Positions 1 through 11,919 of a stretch of 64,000 bases of DNA are shown here, piece by piece. Source of the stretch: an uncultured Phascolarctobacterium sp. Its GTDB lineage: Bacteria; Bacillota; Negativicutes; Acidaminococcales; Acidaminococcaceae. Each line of letters starts with the position of its first letter. Position 1 is the stretch's first letter. The stretch is taken from contig CASDXO010000001.1 in the NCBI GenBank assembly GCA_949285135.1, positions 1 through 64,000 of the forward strand, given 5' to 3'. Made by a program: the position numbers and the translations under genes. The notes under the pieces were generated by a model that was not told where the DNA came from, did not search any database, and saw nothing but the letters and a program-made list of their open reading frames with translations.

Positions 1-59
1 ACTTAAGAAAGCGAAAAAATTTCTTCTGAGAAGTTTTGAGGGTACAACCTCAAGAGAAA

Positions 60-179
<120 letters not shown>

Positions 180-185
180 AAAGAA

Positions 186-222
186 GAACAGCACCTGTAA
201 AACAGGTGCTGTTCTTTTTTTT
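186..222 (+). terminator. rRNA operon terminator
   Basis: A perfect 12-bp hairpin (186-197 with 203-214, 5-nt loop) ends in a run of T to 222, immediately after 5S. It is a strong intrinsic terminator for the rRNA operon. Confidence 0.93.
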
Positions 223-347
223 GTCGTTATGGCACTGTATTGTACTGCACCTGTTTGGTCATTTGCCGCAGAATAGTAAAGTTTTGAACAAAATAAAGGC
301 ATGATTTTTACTAAAATTACAAATTTGTATAAATTAGTTCAAATATC

Positions 348-376
348 TTGACCTCTTTACAGAAAGATAGTAAAAT
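348..376 (+). promoter_or_regulatory. Sigma-A promoter for the MFS gene
   Basis: TTGACC at 348-353 and TAAAAT at 371-376 with a 17-bp spacer, about 60 bp upstream of the transporter start. The rest of 223-437 is AT-rich and shows nothing else. Confidence 0.7.
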
Positions 377-437
377 TTTGCTTACTCGGTATTAAAAAAT
401 AAGGAGTAGGAATTTTATGTGAGGGGATGTTTTAGGA

Positions 438-1682
438 ATGAAAATGAGTAATTTTAGATGGAAGGTAGCCTGGCTGATTTTTGCCATCAGTTTCGTTTCT
501 TATATGGACAGGGTTAATTTGTCGGTAGCTACCCCGGTAATTATGCAGGAGTTTGGTTTTACCAAGATTGATATGGGCCTTATTCAGTCTTTCTTTTTTG
601 CCGGTTATGCCCTTATTCAGGTACCTGGCGGTATGATGGCGGAAAGATTTGGCCATAAGATAACAGGCGCGCTTGCTGTTGCCTGGTGGTCCGTATTTAC
701 TGCGCTGACTGCTGTTGCCAGCGGAAAATTTTCCTTTGCTGCCGTGCGTTTGATGTTTGGTATCGGCGAAGGGCCAATTTATCCGGCTGCTGCTATTGCT
801 GTACATAAATGGTTTAACAAGGGTGAAAAAGGCAATGCCAGTTCTTTTATTTTAAATGGCTGTTTTCTGGGCCCTGTTGTTGGTCCGGCTGTAACTGTTG
901 CTTTAATGGCAGCTTTGGGCTGGAAAGCAGTTTTCTGGCTGTTTGGTGCCGTAGGCATTATTCTTGCTGTTATCTGGTTTAAATTTGTTCCCGATAATCC
1001 GGCTCAAAGTCCTTATGTTAATGAGCAGGAGCTGGCACATATTAACGAAGGCCGTGTGGAAACAACAGAAAAGAAGGTTGCTCCCTGGGGTCGCCTGCTG
1101 CAATCCAGTCAGTTCTGGGCTTTAGGCTTACAGTTTTTGATTACTGACTATATTATGTACGTATTTTTGGCCTGGCTGCCTATGTACCTGATGGAAGTAC
1201 ACGGTTTTTCCCTGGCTAAGATGGGCATCTGGGCTGCAGCTCCCTGGCTTTCTTTGATGGCAGTAGTATTCTTATGCGGCTATTTTTCCGATAAGGCTAT
1301 TGCGGCAGGCTTTTCACAGAATCTGGTTAAGACCGGTACCGGTGCAGCTGGTATCCTGCTGTGCGCCTGCACGCTGTTTATTGCAACCAATACATCTGAC
1401 CCGATGATGAATGTCTTCTGGCTTTCTGTGGCTCTTGGCTCCCTGGGTCTGACCATGAGTGCTTCCTGGTCCAGCGTTATTACCATGGGCGGCCAGTTTG
1501 CCGGTTCCGTTTCCGGCTGGATGAATTTTTGGGGTAATGTGGGCGGCGTGCTTGCTCCTACCGTTACCGCCTGGATAGCTACAACTTACGGCTGGCAGGC
1601 TGCTATGGTTGCTACTGCTGTAACAGGTGTAGCCGGTGCTGTTGCCTGGCTCTTTGTAAAACCGGACAAGGCTATTGTTTAA
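438..1682 (+). CDS. MFS transporter, anion:cation symporter (ACS) type
   Basis: A 414-residue major facilitator protein with about 12 hydrophobic segments. The N-terminal part has the ACS-type pattern: YMDRVNLSVATP near residue 22 in the first helix region, and the loop GGMMAERFGHK between helices 2 and 3. This family brings in organic anions such as sugar acids or related carboxylates, but the substrate cannot be read from the sequence. The gene stands alone behind its own promoter, so context does not help. ATG codons at 438 and 444 are both possible starts; GAGGGG at 421 supports either. It is followed by the queuosine riboswitch region. The family call is firm, the substrate unknown. Confidence 0.85.
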   Translation: MKMSNFRWKVAWLIFAISFVSYMDRVNLSVATPVIMQEFGFTKIDMGLIQSFFFAGYALIQVPGGMMAERFGHKITGALAVAWWSVFTALTAVASGKFSFAAVRLMFGIGEGPIYPAAAIAVHKWFNKGEKGNASSFILNGCFLGPVVGPAVTVALMAALGWKAVFWLFGAVGIILAVIWFKFVPDNPAQSPYVNEQELAHINEGRVETTEKKVAPWGRLLQSSQFWALGLQFLITDYIMYVFLAWLPMYLMEVHGFSLAKMGIWAAAPWLSLMAVVFLCGYFSDKAIAAGFSQNLVKTGTGAAGILLCACTLFIATNTSDPMMNVFWLSVALGSLGLTMSASWSSVITMGGQFAGSVSGWMNFWGNVGGVLAPTVTAWIATTYGWQAAMVATAVTGVAGAVAWLFVKPDKAIV

Positions 1683-1749
1683 GCAGTTTTTACTGGACAA
1701 ATACAAAGTTTTTCTTTATAATCAGATACGGTCATCTAAAACTATATAA

Positions 1750-1793
1750 CAGACAGTTCGTTTGTACCATCCTGTCTTTAAACAAAACTAGGG
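1750..1793 (+). promoter_or_regulatory. preQ1-I riboswitch aptamer
   Basis: Stem P1 AGACAG (1751-1756) pairs with CTGTCT (1772-1777). The loop contains TTCGTTTGTACC, and the A-rich tail TTAAACAAAACTAGG follows directly. This is the compact preQ1 class I layout, where the tail GG pairs with loop CC in an H-type pseudoknot. It precedes a preQ1 synthesis operon and a terminator, so it should stop transcription when preQ1 is plentiful. Confidence 0.88.
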
Positions 1794-1816
1794 CTTAATT
1801 TAACTGTATTTATTAT

Positions 1817-1853
1817 ACTCAAAAGGGTACAGACTGCCCTTTTGAGTTTTTTT
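1817..1853 (+). terminator. Riboswitch-controlled terminator before queD
   Basis: An 11-bp hairpin (1817-1827 with 1837-1847) is followed by a T run to 1853. The aptamer tail AGGGC (1790-1794) can pair with GCCCT (1836-1840) of the hairpin's right arm. This offers a plausible antiterminator when the aptamer is empty. Confidence 0.85.
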
Positions 1854-1873
1854 ATTTTCAGAGAGGAGTAAGC

Positions 1874-2302
1874 ATGTATACATTGACGACAGAAGCAAGT
1901 TTCGACAGTGCGCATTTTTTAGCCGGCTATAACGGCAAGTGCAGCAATATTCATGGACACCGCTGGATGGTCAGGGTTGAAGCCGGCAGCAGCCAGCTTA
2001 CATCGACAGGCCAGCTGCGAGGCATGGTGATGGATTTTGGCGATTTGAAAAAAGAAGTGCAGAAGATGACGGATTATTTTGACCATGCATTAATTATTGA
2101 GCAGCATACTTTACAGAAGCGTACTTTCAGTGCTTTACAGGAAGAGGGTTTTAAGATTATTGAAGTTGCCTTTCGTCCGACAGCGGAAAACTTTGCCAGA
2201 CATTTTTATGATTATCTGGCGCATAAACAGCTGCCGGTGCAGCGGGTAACAGTTTTTGAAACACCTAACAACTGTGCTGCCTACAGTGAGGTTGAGCAAT
2301 GA
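1874..2302 (+). CDS. queD: 6-carboxy-5,6,7,8-tetrahydropterin synthase
   Basis: A 142-residue QueD of the PTPS family. It converts dihydroneopterin triphosphate to 6-carboxytetrahydropterin, the second step from GTP toward queuosine. The zinc ligands His14, His27 and His29 and the catalytic Cys23 are visible in SAHFLAGYNGKCSNIHGHRW. The start ATG sits behind GAGAGGAG. It is the first gene of queD-queE-folE-queC-queF, controlled by the preQ1-I riboswitch upstream, and its end overlaps queE by 4 bp. Confidence 0.95.
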   Translation: MYTLTTEASFDSAHFLAGYNGKCSNIHGHRWMVRVEAGSSQLTSTGQLRGMVMDFGDLKKEVQKMTDYFDHALIIEQHTLQKRTFSALQEEGFKIIEVAFRPTAENFARHFYDYLAHKQLPVQRVTVFETPNNCAAYSEVEQ

Positions 2303-2967
2303 GCAGGTATAAGGTTGCAGAAATATTTGAAAGTATTAACGGCGAAGGTAGCAAGGCAGGACAGCTGGCTGTTTTTATCAGATTTGCGAAATGCAATCTG
2401 CAATGCAGCTACTGCGATACCAGCTGGGCCAGCACCGATACTGCCGCGTGCAGAGAGATGTCGGCTGAGGAGATTTATGAACGCATTAAAAGCAGCGGTA
2501 TCAGAAATGTTACACTGACGGGAGGAGAACCTTTGCTGCAGGCAGATATAGGCAAATTATTGGAACTGCTGGCAGCAGACCATACTTTAAGTGTAGAAAT
2601 AGAAACTAATGGCAGTATCAGCATTGCGGAATTTAGCCGGCTGGAGAATCCGCCTGCTTTTACACTGGATTACAAGCTGCCGGGAAGCGGTATGGAAAGC
2701 TATATGGATACGGATAATTTTAAATATCTGAAACCGCAGGATACGGTAAAATTTGTTGCCGGCAGCTCAAATGATTTGCAGCGGGCCAGAGAAATAATTA
2801 CAGCTTTTAAGCTTACGGAAAAATGCGCCGTATATTTAAGTCCTGTGTTCGGTGCCATTGATCCGCAGGTGATGGTGGATTTTATGAAGCAGTATAAGCT
2901 CAACGGGGTCATTTTGCAGCTGCAGCTGCATAAGATAATCTGGGACCCCCAGCAGAGAGGTGTATGA
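2299..2967 (+). CDS. queE: 7-carboxy-7-deazaguanine synthase, radical SAM
   Basis: A 222-residue QueE that contracts the ring of 6-carboxytetrahydropterin to 7-carboxy-7-deazaguanine using S-adenosylmethionine. Cys32, Cys36 and Cys39 form the CX3CX2C site for the [4Fe-4S] cluster in [11 protein letters not shown]. The N-terminal substrate-loop motif [12 protein letters not shown] and the glycine motif LTGGEPLL also fit the family. It overlaps queD at the start and folE at the end, which suggests translational coupling. Length is normal. Confidence 0.95.
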   Translation: MSRYKVAEIFESINGEGSKAGQLAVFIRFAKCNLQCSYCDTSWASTDTAACREMSAEEIYERIKSSGIRNVTLTGGEPLLQADIGKLLELLAADHTLSVEIETNGSISIAEFSRLENPPAFTLDYKLPGSGMESYMDTDNFKYLKPQDTVKFVAGSSNDLQRAREIITAFKLTEKCAVYLSPVFGAIDPQVMVDFMKQYKLNGVILQLQLHKIIWDPQQRGV

Positions 2968-3542
2968 TGATTGATAAAGAAGCGATTGAAAAACATATCA
3001 GGGATCTGCTGATAGCTCTGGGCGACGATCCTGACAGGGAAGGTCTGCGGGAAACACCGCAGCGGGTTGCCCGTATGTATGAAGAAATTTTTGCCGGTAT
3101 GAATTATACTAACGATGAAATTGCTGCCATGTATGATAAAAGCTTTGCTCTGGACACTCAGGCAGTTTCAGAGGATATGGTAGTGGTCAGGGATATCGAG
3201 ATTTTCAGCTGCTGTGAGCATCATCTGGCGCTGATGTATGATATGACTGTTACCGTTGCCTATATACCGCAGGGAAAGGTACTGGGACTCAGTAAGATTG
3301 CCCGCATTTGTGATTTAGTGGGTAAAAGATTGCAGCTGCAGGAAAAGATAGGCCGCGATATTGCCTATATTATGCGTAAGATTACCGGCTCGGAAGATAT
3401 TGCCGTGCTGATAAAGGGCAAGCATAGCTGTATGACGGCGCGCGGCATTGCCAAGACGGGAAGTTTTACGGAGACTTCTGCTTTTTTAGGTGCGTTTAAG
3501 GATAATTACCTGCTGCAAAACAGGCTTTACAGCAGATTATGA
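2964..3542 (+). CDS. folE: GTP cyclohydrolase I
   Basis: A 192-residue type I GTP cyclohydrolase that opens GTP to give dihydroneopterin triphosphate, the shared entry compound for folate and queuosine. The zinc and active-site motif CCEHH (residues 83-87) and the later cysteine in KHSCMTARG are present. The start codon (2964, or ATG at 2967) overlaps the queE stop. Its place inside the que operon ties supply of the pterin precursor to queuosine demand. No other folate gene lies nearby, so whether it also serves folate synthesis cannot be told. Confidence 0.95.
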   Translation: MMIDKEAIEKHIRDLLIALGDDPDREGLRETPQRVARMYEEIFAGMNYTNDEIAAMYDKSFALDTQAVSEDMVVVRDIEIFSCCEHHLALMYDMTVTVAYIPQGKVLGLSKIARICDLVGKRLQLQEKIGRDIAYIMRKITGSEDIAVLIKGKHSCMTARGIAKTGSFTETSAFLGAFKDNYLLQNRLYSRL

Positions 3543-3553
3543 AAGGAAAAGCT

Positions 3554-4258
3554 ATGAAAGTATTGGTTTTATTGAGCGGCGGCGTGGACAGTTCTACCTG
3601 TCTTGCCATGGCCGTTAATGAATATGGTAAAGAAAATGTTTGTGCCTTAATGGCCTCTTACGGGCAGAAACATGTTAAGGAGCTGGAAGCAGCAAGAAAG
3701 ATTGCTTCCTATTATGAGGTTGAACTGCTGGAAATAGACCTGGCGAAGATTTTCATTTACAGTAATTGCTCGCTGCTCAGTCATTCTACTGAGGAAGTAC
3801 CACATGGAGCTTATCAGGAGCAGCTGCAAAACAGGCAGGAAGCTGTTATTTCTACCTATGTACCCTTCCGCAACGGACTGTTTCTGGCAACGGCTGCCAG
3901 CATTGCTATCAGTAAGCAGTGTGAGACTGTTTTGTATGGTGCTCACAGCGACGATGCTGCAGGCGACGCTTATCCTGACTGCAGCAAGGAATTTAACGAA
4001 GCTATGAATCAGGCCATCTATCTGGGTAGCGGCAAGCAGGTGCGTATTGAGGCTCCTTTTGTCAGCCTGCATAAAAAGGACATCGTCCGCAAAGGGTTGG
4101 AACTGAACGTGCCCTATGAACTGACCTGGAGCTGTTATGAAGGACAGGACTGCGCCTGTGGCAGGTGTGGCACCTGCATTGACAGAGAAAAGGCTTTCAG
4201 GCTCAACGGCTGCGTTGACCCGTTAGCGAAAATAAGGGAGGAGCATTGCCATGAGTAA
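3554..4258 (+). CDS. queC: 7-cyano-7-deazaguanine synthase
   Basis: A 234-residue QueC that turns 7-carboxy-7-deazaguanine into preQ0 with ATP and ammonia. The PP-loop SGGVDSS lies at residues 8-14, and a C-terminal zinc site is formed by cysteines in [16 protein letters not shown] place the start at ATG 3554 because GAAAGGA lies 6-13 bases upstream. An in-frame ATG at 3539 overlaps the folE stop but lacks a ribosome site. It overlaps queF by 8 bp. Confidence 0.95.
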   Translation: MKVLVLLSGGVDSSTCLAMAVNEYGKENVCALMASYGQKHVKELEAARKIASYYEVELLEIDLAKIFIYSNCSLLSHSTEEVPHGAYQEQLQNRQEAVISTYVPFRNGLFLATAASIAISKQCETVLYGAHSDDAAGDAYPDCSKEFNEAMNQAIYLGSGKQVRIEAPFVSLHKKDIVRKGLELNVPYELTWSCYEGQDCACGRCGTCIDREKAFRLNGCVDPLAKIREEHCHE

Positions 4259-4733
4259 AATACCTGGCTTGAGCCTGCTGGGCAATCAGCAGAGCAAATA
4301 TCCGCAAAATTATGCGCCTGAGGTGCTGGAAGCTTTCGACAACAAGCATCCTGACAATGACTATTTTGTTAAATTTAACTGCCCGGAGTTTACCAGCCTG
4401 TGTCCGATGACGGGCCAGCCTGATTTTGCCGCTATTTATATTGCCTATATTCCTGACAAAAAGCTGGTGGAAAGCAAGTCTTTAAAACTGTATCTGTTCA
4501 GTTACAGAAACTTTGGCGAATTTCACGAGGACTGTGTGAACAGGATAATGCAGGATCTGATAGAACTGCTGCAGCCTAAATATATTGAAGTCTGGGGCAA
4601 ATTTTTGCCGCGCGGAGGTATTTCCATTGACCCCTACGCCAATTATGGCAGGGCCGGAACTCAGTGGGAAGAAATGGCGCGCAAGCGGTTATTCGAGCAC
4701 GATATGTATCCGGAAAAAATTACTAACAGATAA
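4251..4733 (+). CDS. queF: preQ0 reductase (NADPH-dependent 7-cyano-7-deazaguanine reductase)
   Basis: A 160-residue QueF of the short (YkvM) type. It reduces the nitrile of preQ0 to preQ1, the ligand of the upstream riboswitch, so the product of this last gene closes the feedback loop. The catalytic Cys51 in [10 protein letters not shown] and the NADPH-binding motif ESKSLKLY (about residues 73-80) are clear. It is the last gene of the operon, followed by a terminator. Confidence 0.95.
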   Translation: MSKIPGLSLLGNQQSKYPQNYAPEVLEAFDNKHPDNDYFVKFNCPEFTSLCPMTGQPDFAAIYIAYIPDKKLVESKSLKLYLFSYRNFGEFHEDCVNRIMQDLIELLQPKYIEVWGKFLPRGGISIDPYANYGRAGTQWEEMARKRLFEHDMYPEKITNR

Positions 4734-4741
4734 AATGAAAG

Positions 4742-4778
4742 AGGCCTGCCCATTATTTTTGGTGCAGGCTTTTTCTTT
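4742..4778 (+). terminator. que operon terminator
   Basis: GCCTGC...GCAGGC hairpin with two further pairs and one bulge, ending in TTTTT at 4770-4774, just after the queF stop. Confidence 0.8.
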
Positions 4779-4856
4779 GGGCCGCGAAAGTTGTGCAAAG
4801 CAGAAGCTTTATTTGCTGTTTTTCTATTTAGAGTACTTTATTTATCAAGTAGATTA

Positions 4857-4865
4857 TGCTAAAAT
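4857..4865 (+). promoter_or_regulatory. Extended -10 promoter of cggR operon
   Basis: TGC-TAAAAT (TAAAAT at 4860-4865) with only a weak -35 (TTTATT, 4837-4842). Transcription would start near 4872, upstream of the candidate CggR operator. Confidence 0.55.
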
Positions 4866-4902
4866 GAGAAAGGAATATTTCAGAAAACTTAGCAGAATGT
4901 GT

Positions 4903-4937
4903 GGGACACAAAAAGTACCACGAGGGACAGTAAATTT
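4903..4937 (+). promoter_or_regulatory. Candidate CggR operator
   Basis: Two direct repeats GGGACAnnAAA begin at 4903 and 4924, 21 bp apart. Bacillus CggR binds two direct CGGGAC-type repeats about two helical turns apart, placed downstream of the promoter. The layout here, between promoter and cggR, matches that arrangement. No binding data are available. Confidence 0.6.
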
Positions 4938-4961
4938 CATACTGAAATATGAAGGATTATT

Positions 4962-5999
4962 ATGGACAGCATTATCAATTTGCAGAAGAAAATAGTGCCG
5001 GAATTAACCGACCTGCTGGTGCAGAGATATCAAATCCTGCGGCAGGTCAGCCATGAATATCCTATCGGGCGCAGAGCCCTGGCTGCAAGGCTGGGGTTGA
5101 GTGAGCGCGTTTTGCGTTCGCAGGTGGACTTTCTTAAAAAAAGCGGTCTGCTGGCTTTTTCTGCGGCTGGTATGTCGGTAACCGATGAGGGAATGAATAT
5201 TCTGACTGAGCTGGCTGATTATGTGCGTAAACTGCAGGATATTTCCTTTCTGGAAAATACTCTCAGCGAAACGCTGCATATTGGGCGGGTAGTAATTATT
5301 CCGGGGGATTCCGACCAGGAAGATATTGTCAAGCGGGAAATCGGACGCACTGCGGCTCGCATCCTGATCAAGCTGCTGAGTGACGGCGGCAGGCATATCG
5401 TTGCTGTCAGCGGTGGTACGACCATGGCGGCTATGGCGGCCAACATTACCGGCAGCCAGCCGGATACGATGGTTGTTCCGGCCCGCGGCGGGTTAGGCGA
5501 TAATGTGGAGCTGCAGGCCAATACCATTGCCACAGTTCTGGCCCAGCGGATGGGAGCTGCTTACCGGCAGCTGTATGTTCCCGACAGCGTCAGCGAGGAA
5601 ATCTTAAACAGCATCCTGCGCGAAGATATCGGTGTACGTTCCGTAGTGGATATTATCAAGCGGGCAGATATTCTGGTGCACGGCGTCGGCAGGGCAAATA
5701 TTATGGCCCGGCACAGACGGCTGCCGCCTGAGGTTATCAGCAGGCTGGAAGCAGACGGCGCTGTAGGCGAGGCCTTTGGTCAGTACTGCGCGCTGGATGG
5801 CAGGCAGGTCTTTATGACCAATAACGCCGGTCTGATGCTGCAGGACCTGCAGCATATCGGTACCATTATCGGTGTTGCAGGCGGACGTTCCAAGGCAGCA
5901 GCAATTCTTTCCGTTATCCGCGCTTCCCGGCAGGATATCCTTATTACCGATGAGGCGGCAGCCAGAGAAATTATCAGGATGTCGTCAGTAAAAGCTTAA
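4962..5999 (+). CDS. cggR: Central glycolytic genes regulator, SorC/DeoR family
   Basis: A 345-residue repressor with an N-terminal winged helix (about residues 15-80, helix-turn-helix RRALAARLGLSERVLRSQVD). The C-terminal SorC-type sugar-phosphate binding domain (about 95-340) includes the loop VSGGTTMAAMA. In Firmicutes, fructose-1,6-bisphosphate releases CggR from its operator and so switches on lower glycolysis. Here it heads cggR-gapA-pgk/tpi-gpmI-eno, and GGGAC repeats lie directly upstream, so autoregulation is expected. ATG 4962 follows GAAGGA. Confidence 0.93.
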   Translation: MDSIINLQKKIVPELTDLLVQRYQILRQVSHEYPIGRRALAARLGLSERVLRSQVDFLKKSGLLAFSAAGMSVTDEGMNILTELADYVRKLQDISFLENTLSETLHIGRVVIIPGDSDQEDIVKREIGRTAARILIKLLSDGGRHIVAVSGGTTMAAMAANITGSQPDTMVVPARGGLGDNVELQANTIATVLAQRMGAAYRQLYVPDSVSEEILNSILREDIGVRSVVDIIKRADILVHGVGRANIMARHRRLPPEVISRLEADGAVGEAFGQYCALDGRQVFMTNNAGLMLQDLQHIGTIIGVAGGRSKAAAILSVIRASRQDILITDEAAAREIIRMSSVKA

Positions 6000-6002
6000 T
6001 AA

Positions 6003-6014
6003 GCACTTTAGTGC
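6003..6014 (+). other. Small stem-loop at cggR-gapA junction
   Basis: GCACT-TT-AGTGC, a 5-bp hairpin in the 61-bp gap before gapA, with no T run. In Bacillus the cggR-gapA mRNA is cut near a stem-loop here so that gapA outlasts cggR. A similar role is inferred only. Confidence 0.3.
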
Positions 6015-6048
6015 CAAAAATATCAAAATATATTCAGTGTACATTTAA

Positions 6049-7065
<1,017 letters not shown>

Positions 7066-7082
7066 GATAGGGGTAAAATTTA

Positions 7083-9008
7083 ATGGACAAAAAAAGTATT
7101 CGCGATCTTGAGGTTGCCGGCAAAAAAGTGCTGGTACGTGTGGACTTTAATGTTCCTTTTGACGATAACGGCAATATTTCCGACGATACCAGGATTCGCG
7201 CTTCTTTAGATACCATCAGATACCTGCTGGAAAACAAAGCAGCTGTTATCCTGATGGCTCACTTGGGACGTCCCAAGGGAGAAGTAAACATGAAATATTC
7301 TCTGGCTCCGGTTGCTGAACATTTAAGCAAGCTGCTGGGTCAGAAGGTTGCCTTTGCTCCTGACTGTGTGGGCAAGGAAGCCAAAGCTGCCGCTAAAGCT
7401 CTTAAAGCAGGGCAGGTGCTGCTGCTGGAAAATCTCCGCTTCCATAAGGAAGAGGAAAAGAATAATCTTGAATTTGCCGAAAAACTGGCTTCTCTGGCAG
7501 ATTTATATATCAATGACGGTTTCGGCGTTTCTCACAGAGCCCATGCTTCTGTGGAAGGCGTAACTCATTTCCTGCCTGCAGCAGCAGGCTTCCTGCTGGA
7601 AAAGGAAATCAAGTTTGTCGGCCGTGCCGTTACTGAACCGTTGCATCCTTTTGCAGCCATCATCGGCGGTGCCAAGGTTTCCGATAAAATCGGTGTTATT
7701 GAAAACCTGCTGGATAAGGTAGATACTCTGCTTATCGGCGGTGGTATGGCCAATACCTTCCTGGCTGCGCAGGGCTACAAAGTTGGTAAATCTCTGGTAG
7801 AAGAAGATAAGATGGAACTGGCTAAGGAGCTTCTGGCTAAGGCAAAAGCCAATAAAGTAAATATGCTTCTGCCTACTGATCTGGTAATGTCCGAAGCCTT
7901 TGCTGCTGATGCAAAATATGTTACTGAAAAAATAGACAGCCTCAATCAGGAGTATATGGCTCTTGATATTGGCGAAGAAACCCGTGCTGCTTATGCGGAA
8001 GCATTGAAAGACGCTAAGATGATTGTCTGGAACGGACCTATGGGCGTATTTGAAATGGACGCTTTCTGCAAGGGTACCGAAGCAGTGGCCAAGGCAGTTG
8101 CCAAAAACCGTGCTGTCAGCATCGTCGGCGGTGGTGACTCCGTTGCTGCTATTGAGAAACTGGGGCTGGCCAATAAAATCAGCCACATTTCTACCGGCGG
8201 CGGCGCTTCTCTGGAATATCTGGAAGGCAAGGTGCTGCCCGGCGTAGCTGCGCTGGACGACCTGCGCCGCAAGATGATTGCCGGCAACTGGAAGATGCAC
8301 AAAAATGTTAACGAAGCTGTAGAGCTGGCAGAAGATATCGTGATGGAAACTAACGGTACTTTAAATGAAGTAGTCGTATTTCCTCCCTTTACCGCTTTGG
8401 AAAGTGTTGCCGACGCTATCGACGGCAAGCATGTCGGTTATGGTGCGCAGGACCTGCACTGGGAAGATGCCGGTGCTTATACGGGCGCTGTTTCCGGTGC
8501 AATGATTGCCGATATCTGCGCTGAGTATGTAATTATCGGTCACAGCGAGCGCCGCACCATGTTTGGTGACAACGAAATAAATGTTGCCCGCAAGATGACT
8601 GCTGCTTATCGCAACGGACTGAAACCTGTACTTTGTGTAGGCGAAAATCTGGCTGAACGTGAAGCAGGCAAGACTGCACGCAAAATCAGCATGCAGCTGC
8701 AAAGTGCTCTCAAAGTAGTTTCTGCTGAAGATGCAGAAAACTTGGTTATTGCCTATGAACCGCTTTGGGCTATCGGTACCGGTAAAGCAGCAACGGCTGA
8801 AGATGCGCTGGAAGTTTGCCGCATGATTCGTGCTAAAGTTGCCCGCATCTTTTCCGAAGAGGTTGCCAGAAAGGTACGCATCCTGTATGGCGGCAGCGTA
8901 ACTCCGGAAAATGCTGCTGAATTTAATATCAGCGGCATAGATGGCGTACTTGTTGGCGGTGCCAGCCTGGACGCAGCCAAGTTTGCTGCTATTGTGCGCA
9001 GTTTTTAG
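7083..9008 (+). CDS. pgk-tpiA: Bifunctional phosphoglycerate kinase / triosephosphate isomerase fusion
   Basis: One uninterrupted 641-residue reading frame. Residues 1 to about 394 are a full phosphoglycerate kinase: VRVDFNVP near the start, the hinge/nucleotide region GPMGVFE, and [10 protein letters not shown] near the end. Residues 398-641 are a full triosephosphate isomerase (AGNWKMHKN with Lys404, IGHSERR with His487, [11 protein letters not shown] with Glu559). The joint is a short LDDLRRK segment, and the isomerase's usual start methionine is residue 398 (base 8274). No ribosome site precedes that codon, so a single fused product is the simplest reading. Thermotoga makes a comparable fusion through a frameshift, but none is needed here. 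Confidence 0.95.
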   Translation: MDKKSIRDLEVAGKKVLVRVDFNVPFDDNGNISDDTRIRASLDTIRYLLENKAAVILMAHLGRPKGEVNMKYSLAPVAEHLSKLLGQKVAFAPDCVGKEAKAAAKALKAGQVLLLENLRFHKEEEKNNLEFAEKLASLADLYINDGFGVSHRAHASVEGVTHFLPAAAGFLLEKEIKFVGRAVTEPLHPFAAIIGGAKVSDKIGVIENLLDKVDTLLIGGGMANTFLAAQGYKVGKSLVEEDKMELAKELLAKAKANKVNMLLPTDLVMSEAFAADAKYVTEKIDSLNQEYMALDIGEETRAAYAEALKDAKMIVWNGPMGVFEMDAFCKGTEAVAKAVAKNRAVSIVGGGDSVAAIEKLGLANKISHISTGGGASLEYLEGKVLPGVAALDDLRRKMIAGNWKMHKNVNEAVELAEDIVMETNGTLNEVVVFPPFTALESVADAIDGKHVGYGAQDLHWEDAGAYTGAVSGAMIADICAEYVIIGHSERRTMFGDNEINVARKMTAAYRNGLKPVLCVGENLAEREAGKTARKISMQLQSALKVVSAEDAENLVIAYEPLWAIGTGKAATAEDALEVCRMIRAKVARIFSEEVARKVRILYGGSVTPENAAEFNISGIDGVLVGGASLDAAKFAAIVRSF

Positions 9009-9019
9009 CGAGGCTGAAA

Positions 9020-10543
9020 ATGGCAAAAAAAACTGTTTTACTGATGATTCTTGACGGTTGGGGAATTGCGCCTGCCAGCAGCAGCAATGCTGCTGCTGTG
9101 GCGGCAACTCCCAATCTGGATAAATTTTTTGCAGAATATCCCCATACTACGCTGCAGGCCAGCGGCAATGCTGTAGGTTTGCCGGACGGACAGATGGGCA
9201 ATTCTGAAGTAGGGCACCTGAATATTGGTGCCGGACGTATTATTTATCAGGAGCTTACCCGTATTACCAAGGCGGTTAAAGACGGCGATTTCTTTACTAA
9301 TCCTGTTCTTACCGATGTCATGGTTAAAACAAAGGCTGCCGGCAAGGCACTGCATTTAATGGGCCTTTTGTCTGACGGTGGTGTGCACAGCCATCTGGAG
9401 CATGTGATTGCGCTGCTGGAAATGGCGCGTCAGCAGGATTTGGAAAAGGTTTATGTACATGCCTTTCTGGACGGACGTGATGTTGGGCCTCAGACAGCAA
9501 TTACCTATCTGCAGCAGCTGCAGGAGGCTATGCAGCAGATTGGTGTAGGTAAGATAGCTACCGTAAGCGGGCGTTATTATGCTATGGACCGCGATAAACG
9601 CTGGGAGCGTACGGAAAAGGCATACCGTGCTTTGGTATTGGGTGAAGGCGAACATGCCGAGAATGCAGTCAGCGGCGTGGAAAGCTCCTATGCTCAGGGA
9701 GTGACTGATGAGTTTGTGGTCCCCTTTATCGTAGGTGAAAATGACGGCAAAATTACTGCTGGTGACGGTATTGTTTTCTTTAACTTCCGTCCTGACCGTG
9801 CCCGCCAGATGACCAGGGCGCTGAGCGAAGCAGAATTTGACGGTTTCAAACGTCCGGAAGGCTTACTTCCTGTAAATTTTGTCTGCATGACCCAGTATGA
9901 CGTTACTATTGCAGCTCCGGTTGCTTTTCCGCCGCAGTCCTATGAAGATACACTGGGAGAAGTGCTGGCAAGGAAGGGTTTGCAGCAGCTGCGCATTGCT
10001 GAAACGGAGAAATACGCTCATGTAACTTTCTTCTTTAACGGCGGGGTGGAAGCTCCTAACGCAAATGAAGAACGCATCCTGATTCCGTCGCCAAAGGTTG
10101 CTACCTACGATTTGCAGCCGGAAATGAGTGCCCGTGAGGTTACGGAAGCACTGCTGACAGAGCTGGATAAGGATAAATTTGACGTTGTAATCCTGAATTT
10201 TGCCAATCCTGATATGGTAGGGCATACGGGCGTGCTGCAGGCAGCTGTTAAAGCCATGGAAACTGTGGACGAATGTGCAGGACGCATTGTCAAAAAAGTA
10301 CTGGCACTCGGCGGCAGTGTCTGCATTACTGCCGATCACGGCAATCTGGAAAAGATGACGGATGAAGTTACCGGGCAGCCCCATACTGCTCATACTACGA
10401 ATCCGGTGCCTTTTATCCTGGTAAGCAAGGAAGAACATAAACTGCACAGCGGTATTTTGGCGGACATTGCGCCGACGCTGCTGGAGCTTTTGCATATTGA
10501 CAAGCCTGCTGCCATGACCGGCAGCAGCCTGATGGAAAAATAA
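9020..10543 (+). CDS. gpmI: 2,3-bisphosphoglycerate-independent phosphoglycerate mutase
   Basis: A 507-residue manganese-type iPGM of the alkaline phosphatase superfamily that interconverts 3- and 2-phosphoglycerate. The phosphorylated serine is Ser62 in [16 protein letters not shown]. Further metal ligands appear in LDGWG at the start and in ITADHGNLE near the end. It starts 11 bp after the fusion gene and precedes eno. Confidence 0.97.
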   Translation: MAKKTVLLMILDGWGIAPASSSNAAAVAATPNLDKFFAEYPHTTLQASGNAVGLPDGQMGNSEVGHLNIGAGRIIYQELTRITKAVKDGDFFTNPVLTDVMVKTKAAGKALHLMGLLSDGGVHSHLEHVIALLEMARQQDLEKVYVHAFLDGRDVGPQTAITYLQQLQEAMQQIGVGKIATVSGRYYAMDRDKRWERTEKAYRALVLGEGEHAENAVSGVESSYAQGVTDEFVVPFIVGENDGKITAGDGIVFFNFRPDRARQMTRALSEAEFDGFKRPEGLLPVNFVCMTQYDVTIAAPVAFPPQSYEDTLGEVLARKGLQQLRIAETEKYAHVTFFFNGGVEAPNANEERILIPSPKVATYDLQPEMSAREVTEALLTELDKDKFDVVILNFANPDMVGHTGVLQAAVKAMETVDECAGRIVKKVLALGGSVCITADHGNLEKMTDEVTGQPHTAHTTNPVPFILVSKEEHKLHSGILADIAPTLLELLHIDKPAAMTGSSLMEK

Positions 10544-10552
10544 CAAATTTGA

Positions 10553-11848
<1,296 letters not shown>

Positions 11849-11859
11849 TGTTATAATCA

Positions 11860-11895
11860 AAGGGCAAAGGCTCAGGCTTTTGCCCTTATTTTATT
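11860..11895 (+). terminator. Terminator after eno
   Basis: AAGGGCAAA-GC pairs with GC-TTTGCCCTT, followed by TATTTTATTTTT. It closes the glycolytic operon. Confidence 0.85.
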
Positions 11896-11919
11896 TTTCT
11901 TCAGGAGAGCGGAAAGAGA

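Noticed and set aside
8260-8290. Programmed frameshift or hidden stop at the PGK-TIM joint
   Set aside because: The frame reads straight through without a shift; no slippery sequence is needed.
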